A program made the translations under genes and the position numbers. From positions 1 to 9,617 of the forward strand of contig JALWSN010000008.1 of assembly GCA_027080245.1 (NCBI GenBank): a stretch of 9,617 nt of DNA, given 5' to 3'. The DNA comes from Ignavibacteriales bacterium (GTDB lineage Bacteria; Bacteroidota; Ignavibacteria; Ignavibacteriales; Melioribacteraceae). The notes under the pieces were generated by a model, which saw nothing but the letters and a program-made list of their open reading frames with translations, was not told the DNA's origin and made no database searches. Positions within the stretch are counted from its first letter, which is position 1. Each line of letters starts with the position of its first letter. Of this stretch, positions 6,892 through 9,617 are shown in pieces.

Positions 6892-7395
6892 ATGAAAAAG
6901 CTCTGGAAATTAACAACGATGGCAACACTGATATTTGCGGCTACGATTATGGCGCAACCATTTGGGCATGGCGGCATGGGCGGTTTTTCGGGAATGGGTT
7001 TCTGGAAAGCCCGCCTTGTGAAAGCTTTGAATTTAACGGACAAACAAAAGGCGGAATTCTTAAAATTAAAAACCACTCTTCAAACGAAGGTGGTGGACTT
7101 AAGAGCCCAAATTCAGAAAAACAATCTGAAGTTAAAAGAACTTTACGCCGCCAATAATTTGGACGAGCCCGCAATTAGAAATCTAATTAAAGCCAACGGC
7201 AAAATACAGTTGAAAATTAAATCGCTAATGGTTGACAACTGGTTTAAAATGTACAACTTACTCGACAAAGACCAACAAAAGATTTTCAAAAAAGCCACAG
7301 GTAGAATGCTTCAGGGAATGAAGGCGAAAATGATGCGCGCCTTTGCGCATGGCAGGCAAGGCTTCGACGGAAAGCCCTGCCGCCGCTGGCGATGA
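6892..7395 (+). CDS. Secreted Spy/CpxP-like LTxxQ protein with Met/His-rich ends
   Basis: This is a 167-aa exported helical protein of the Spy/CpxP type, a family of periplasmic chaperones and metal-stress proteins. The signal peptide MKKLWKLTTMATLIFAATIMA is probably cut near residue 21. The mature N-terminus is Gly/Met/His-rich (QPFGHGGMGGFSGMG, 22-36). The first LTxxQ-type motif is L48-TDK-Q52 and the second is L124-DKD-Q128. The spacing of 76 residues fits the long helical hairpin of Spy. The C-terminus again holds Met and His residues (M140, M144, M148, M149, then a His) and ends with a Cys near 163. It is divergent from the ECF sigma operon, shares its promoter-like element, and is closed by the terminator at 7453. 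It is probably a target of that sigma factor. Metal binding by the Met/His ends is inference. Apart from family resemblance it is unlike the shorter, more charged paralogue at 5081-5542. Confidence 0.8.
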   Translation: MKKLWKLTTMATLIFAATIMAQPFGHGGMGGFSGMGFWKARLVKALNLTDKQKAEFLKLKTTLQTKVVDLRAQIQKNNLKLKELYAANNLDEPAIRNLIKANGKIQLKIKSLMVDNWFKMYNLLDKDQQKIFKKATGRMLQGMKAKMMRAFAHGRQGFDGKPCRRWR

Positions 7396-7452
7396 TTGGT
7401 TTTTTAGAAACACAAAGCCGTAGAACATTGTAGAGTCGGGACTATCCTTAAG

Positions 7453-7480
7453 GCGGGGCTGTTTGCCCCGCTTTTTTATT
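7453..7480 (+). terminator. Intrinsic terminator after the Spy-like gene
   Basis: GCGGGGC (7453-7459) pairs perfectly with GCCCCGC (7465-7471) around the loop TGTTT, and TTTTTTATT follows directly. This is a textbook plus-strand Rho-independent terminator 58 nt after the stop codon. Read from the other strand, no T-run follows the stem, so it is not clearly bidirectional. Confidence 0.93.
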
Positions 7481-7548
7481 GGTCGAACCCAAACTAAGCA
7501 TTAGGCGGAAAAAAATCGCGGAAAAAAGAAGCGCAAGGAAGAGTTTAA

Positions 7549-8244
7549 TTAAATATCGCCAAGCGGCGGGCGCAAAACAATTTCCTCGCTTACGGCTGTT
7601 GATTTGTTTAAATACGCTTGTAAAAAAATTTCAGCAACATCGTCGGCGGACATCATTCTGTTGCCGAATTCATTAAGCGAATCGTTGTTCCACATCGGAG
7701 TGCGCGTGGCGCCGGGGTAGATGTTTATTATTCTGACGTTGTGCTCCCGCGTCTCTTCTCTCAAAACTTTTGAAAACATTTTTAAGCCGGCTTTGGAAGC
7801 CGAGTAAACCGCAGAGTTTTTGAAGACTTTTTCCGTGGCTACGGAAAGATTGTTTATTATTGTCCCGCGCTTTCTTTTAATCATTTCCGGCAAAACCAGT
7901 TCCGTAGTGAAAATTGCGCCAAGCAAGTTCGTTTTGATTATTTTTCCCGTCTCTTCAACCGAAGTTTCCAACACTTGTTTAAAAGAGGTAATTCCGGCGT
8001 TGTTGATCAGACAGTCAATTTCAAATTTTTCCGAAAGCAATTCGTAAGCTTTTTTAATTGAATTGAAGTTCGTTAAATCCAGCGGCGCGGGAATAATTCC
8101 GCCCTTGCCTTTTGTAACGTATTTGTTTAATTCGTCTTCGTTCCGCGAGGAGATGGCAACGGTAAATCCCGCCTCGCGAAACTTTTTTGCAATCGATTTT
8201 CCAATGCCGGAGCTTGCGCCCGTAATCCAAATAATCGAAGACAT
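7549..8244 (-). CDS. SDR-family oxidoreductase, probable sepiapterin reductase
   Basis: This is an NADP(H)-dependent classical short-chain dehydrogenase of 231 aa. The cofactor motif is T8-GASSGIG15, with S32-S33-R34 after the second strand favouring NADP(H), D56 for the adenine and NNAG at 81-84. The catalytic tetrad is complete: N106, S134, Y147, K151 (YSASK). The C-terminal half carries PGATRTPMW (177-185), a double Met followed by ADDVAEIFLQAYL, and ends EEIVLRPPLGDI. From memory this closely parallels the Chlorobium tepidum sepiapterin reductase, which makes L-threo-tetrahydrobiopterin. It is last in the operon, 2 nt after folE, with no strong ribosome binding site, so probably translationally coupled. 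Position directly after PTPS and GTP cyclohydrolase I supports reduction of 6-pyruvoyl-tetrahydropterin to a biopterin. SDR membership is certain. The substrate is inferred from context and from a remembered alignment. A generic YdfG-like hydroxyacid dehydrogenase is the main alternative. Confidence 0.88.
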   Translation of the reverse strand: MSSIIWITGASSGIGKSIAKKFREAGFTVAISSRNEDELNKYVTKGKGGIIPAPLDLTNFNSIKKAYELLSEKFEIDCLINNAGITSFKQVLETSVEETGKIIKTNLLGAIFTTELVLPEMIKRKRGTIINNLSVATEKVFKNSAVYSASKAGLKMFSKVLREETREHNVRIINIYPGATRTPMWNNDSLNEFGNRMMSADDVAEIFLQAYLNKSTAVSEEIVLRPPLGDI

Positions 8245-8246
8245 GA

Positions 8247-8813
8247 TTAAATTTTTGCTTTGCCTATTAAATTAAGAAATTCCGACCGGGTTCGAGCGTC
8301 TTCCTTGAAAACGCCGTGAACGGCGGAGGTTGTAGTAATTGAATTTTGCTTTTCCACGCCCCGCATCATCATGCACATGTGGTAGCCTTCCGCCACAACG
8401 GCTACGCCGCGCGGGGACAAATATTTTTCAATGGTGTCGGCTATTTGTTGAGTCATCCTTTCCTGAACTTGTAGTCTGCGCGCAAATACGTCAACTATTC
8501 GCGGGATTTTGCTAAGCCCGATTATTTTTCCGTTTGGAATGTAAGCCACATGGATTTTGCCGTAAAAAGGAATCAGGTGATGCTCGCACATGCTGTAAAA
8601 GTCAATGTCTTTCACTATTACCATTTCGTCGTATTTCTCGTTGAAGATGGCGCCGTTAATTATTTCGTCGATGTCTTTTGTGTAACCCTGCATCAGGAAC
8701 TCGTAAGCTCTCGCCACTCTTTCGGGAGTTCGCTTAAGCCCTTGTCTGGTAGGGTCTTCGCCAATCTCAACAAGCAATTCTTTAATTAATTCGGATGCTT
8801 TCTCTATGTTCAA
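8247..8813 (-). CDS. folE: GTP cyclohydrolase I (GTP to 7,8-dihydroneopterin triphosphate)
   Basis: This is a homodecameric zinc enzyme opening the guanine ring of GTP, the entry step to folate, biopterin and queuosine. The protein has 188 residues, a usual length. Visible family signatures are GEDPTRQGLKRTPERVARAY (18-37), SMCEHHLIPFYGKIHVAYIP (74-93) and RLQVQERMTQQIAD (113-126). Zinc ligands are C76, H79 and C147, and catalytic H78 is present. The start codon is TTG at 8813-8811, preceded by AAAGGAG seven bases upstream. No better ATG fits, and MNIEKASEL is the natural N-terminus. The gene begins 2 nt after the PTPS stop and ends 2 nt before the SDR start, so all three should be made together. 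Company with PTPS and SDR points to tetrahydrobiopterin as the product, though folate or queuosine use cannot be excluded. Confidence 0.97.
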   Translation of the reverse strand: MNIEKASELIKELLVEIGEDPTRQGLKRTPERVARAYEFLMQGYTKDIDEIINGAIFNEKYDEMVIVKDIDFYSMCEHHLIPFYGKIHVAYIPNGKIIGLSKIPRIVDVFARRLQVQERMTQQIADTIEKYLSPRGVAVVAEGYHMCMMMRGVEKQNSITTTSAVHGVFKEDARTRSEFLNLIGKAKI

Positions 8814-8815
8814 TT

Positions 8816-9223
8816 TTATTCTCCTTTGTATTCAACGTAATTGTTTTCCGTTTCGTAGATCTTTACCGAGTAAAGCTTGCCTTCGGGAATTTTGTCTTCA
8901 AGCTCATCCCAAATTGCCTTGGCAATGTTTTCCGAAGAAGGAATTACTCCTCGAAGGAACTCAACGTCGGTATTTAAATTTTTATGGTCAAGTTTTTCGA
9001 TAACGTTCTTGCGAATTATTTTTTTTAGATTGTTTATGTCTATTACGTAGCCTGTTGTGGGATTTATTTTCCCGGCGACAACCACCTCTAAAGTGTAATT
9101 GTGTCCGTGCCAATTGGGATTGTTGCACTTGCCAAAAAGTCTTGCGTTCTCTTCGTCCGTAAGTTCGGGGTTGTGCAGGCGGTGAGCCGCACTGAAAACT
9201 TCACGTCGCGTTACGTAAAGCAT
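8816..9223 (-). CDS. 6-pyruvoyl-tetrahydropterin synthase (PTPS/QueD superfamily)
   Basis: This is a zinc enzyme expected to convert 7,8-dihydroneopterin triphosphate, the product of the next gene, into 6-pyruvoyl-tetrahydropterin. The protein has 135 residues. Zinc ligands are H14, H39 and H41, the catalytic triad is C33, D79 (LDHKNLN) and H80, and the pterin-anchoring Glu is E124 (YETENN). The catalytic stretch reads C-NNPNW-HGH, five residues between Cys and HGH. True PTPS enzymes have this spacing, while QueD has three. From memory the whole stretch from TDEENARLFGKC to the C-terminal YKGE matches mammalian PTPS closely, with W38 in place of Gly. It starts 3 nt after the peroxiredoxin stop. 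A GGAG inside that gene's last codons serves as ribosome binding site. Automatic pipelines may call it 6-carboxytetrahydropterin synthase QueD. The active-site spacing and the neighbouring SDR argue against that. Confidence 0.9.
   Translation of the reverse strand: MLYVTRREVFSAAHRLHNPELTDEENARLFGKCNNPNWHGHNYTLEVVVAGKINPTTGYVIDINNLKKIIRKNVIEKLDHKNLNTDVEFLRGVIPSSENIAKAIWDELEDKIPEGKLYSVKIYETENNYVEYKGE
8821..8827 (-). promoter_or_regulatory. Ribosome binding site of folE
   Basis: Read on the minus strand AAAGGAG lies 7 nt before a TTG start codon. The strong site, overlapping the last codons of the PTPS gene, supports initiation at TTG and tight coupling of the two genes. Confidence 0.85.
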
Positions 9224-9226
9224 CCT

Positions 9227-9617
9227 TTAAATCTCCGCAAGCGCTTTTTTTACTTCTTCGGCGTGCCCCTTAACCTTTACTTTCGGGAATATTTTAACCA
9301 CCTTGCCTTTTTCGTCAATAATTACAGTGGTTCTTTCAACCCCCATGTATTTTCTTCCGTACATGCTTTTTTCTTTCCACACGCCGTACTTTTCCAGAAC
9401 TTTCCTTTCTGTGTCGCTTAAGAGGATGAACGGCAATTCGTACTTTGCCGCAAATTTCTTGTGCGATTCCGGAGAGTCCGGACTAACGCCTATTATTACC
9501 GCGTCCAGGTTCTGAAATTCGGGAAACGAATCTCTGAAATCGCATGCCTCTTTTGTACAACCAGGGGTGTTATCCTTGGGGTAGAAGTAAAGAACCACTT
9601 TTTTCCCAGCGAAATCT
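9227..9617 (-). CDS. bcp: Thioredoxin-dependent peroxiredoxin, Bcp/PrxQ type (partial, 5' end outside the window)
   Basis: The visible part is the C-terminal 130 or so residues of a Bcp-type peroxiredoxin, which reduces hydroperoxides in the cytoplasm using thioredoxin. The open frame runs off the right edge: upstream of the first visible GTG the codons read DFAGKK, continuing the usual family sequence GKKVVLYFYPKDNTPGCTKEAC. The peroxidatic Cys (TPGC) is followed five residues later by a second Cys (KEAC), the resolving pattern of atypical 2-Cys Bcp. Further down are the GVSPDSPESHKKFAAKY, LLSDTERKVLEKYGVW and ERTTVIIDEKGKV segments typical of the family. It ends 3 nt before the PTPS gene and so is probably the upstream gene of the same transcript. 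About 20-25 N-terminal residues are missing, by comparison with the usual 150-155. Confidence 0.95.
   Translation of the reverse strand, partial: DFAGKKVVLYFYPKDNTPGCTKEACDFRDSFPEFQNLDAVIIGVSPDSPESHKKFAAKYELPFILLSDTERKVLEKYGVWKEKSMYGRKYMGVERTTVIIDEKGKVVKIFPKVKVKGHAEEVKKALAEI

Noticed and set aside
7453..7480. Terminator acting also on the minus-strand pterin operon
   Set aside because: On the minus strand the stem is followed by CCTTAAGGAT rather than a T-run, and it lies about 70 nt beyond the SDR stop; at best a weak bidirectional effect.
8816..9223. QueD (queuosine pathway) as the primary call
   Set aside because: The Cys-to-HGH spacing is that of PTPS and the neighbours are GTPCH-I and a sepiapterin-reductase-like SDR; no queC or queE is present in the window.
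9596..9598. GTG at 9598-9596 as the start of the peroxiredoxin gene
   Set aside because: The codons upstream (DFAGKK) continue the conserved family sequence, so the real start lies beyond the window edge.
1..9617. tRNA, rRNA, CRISPR arrays, insertion sequences or riboswitches
   Set aside because: No cloverleaf-like or rRNA sequence, no regularly spaced repeats, no transposase frame, and all gaps are under 200 bp without a recognisable riboswitch core.

Overview
The window carries eight complete genes and one partial gene, with no rRNA, tRNA, CRISPR array or mobile element that I can see. The base composition is moderate, somewhat AT-rich. Several genes have clear Shine-Dalgarno sites, which is atypical of classical Bacteroidetes. 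The gene content combines an ECF sigma/anti-sigma/Spy-like cluster, exported hydrolases and a pterin operon whose reductase resembles, from memory, the Chlorobium sepiapterin reductase. This suggests a member of the Bacteroidota/Chlorobiota (FCB) group, perhaps Ignavibacteria. That placement is inference.

Region 1 (1-5072, + strand) holds an exported CpdB/UshA-type nucleotidase, an exported M1 aminopeptidase-family metalloprotease, and an MFS transporter resembling the fosmidomycin-resistance (Fsr) subfamily. The first two look like nutrient-scavenging enzymes of the cell envelope. A GC-rich perfect inverted repeat lies between the peptidase and the transporter.

Region 2 (5081-7480) is an envelope-stress module. 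On the minus strand the order is ECF sigma factor, single-pass anti-sigma factor, then a secreted Spy/CpxP-like protein, as a tight operon. Divergent from it on the plus strand is a second Spy-like protein with Met/His/Gly-rich ends, closed by a strong intrinsic terminator. The 193-bp divergent intergenic region contains two matching promoter-like elements, one facing each way, both TTAAACC-N17-GTC. I interpret these as ECF promoters that autoregulate the sigma operon and switch on the second Spy-like gene. The three-gene layout recalls the CnrH/CnrY/CnrX metal-sensing system.

Region 3 (7549-9617, minus strand) is a tightly packed operon with 2-3 nt gaps: Bcp-type peroxiredoxin (partial, entering from the right edge), a PTPS-family enzyme with the C-x5-HGH signature of true 6-pyruvoyl-tetrahydropterin synthases, GTP cyclohydrolase I (folE, TTG start), and a sepiapterin-reductase-like SDR. 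GTPCH-I, PTPS and SR are the three canonical steps from GTP to tetrahydrobiopterin, so the best reading is a bacterial biopterin pathway rather than queuosine or folate synthesis.
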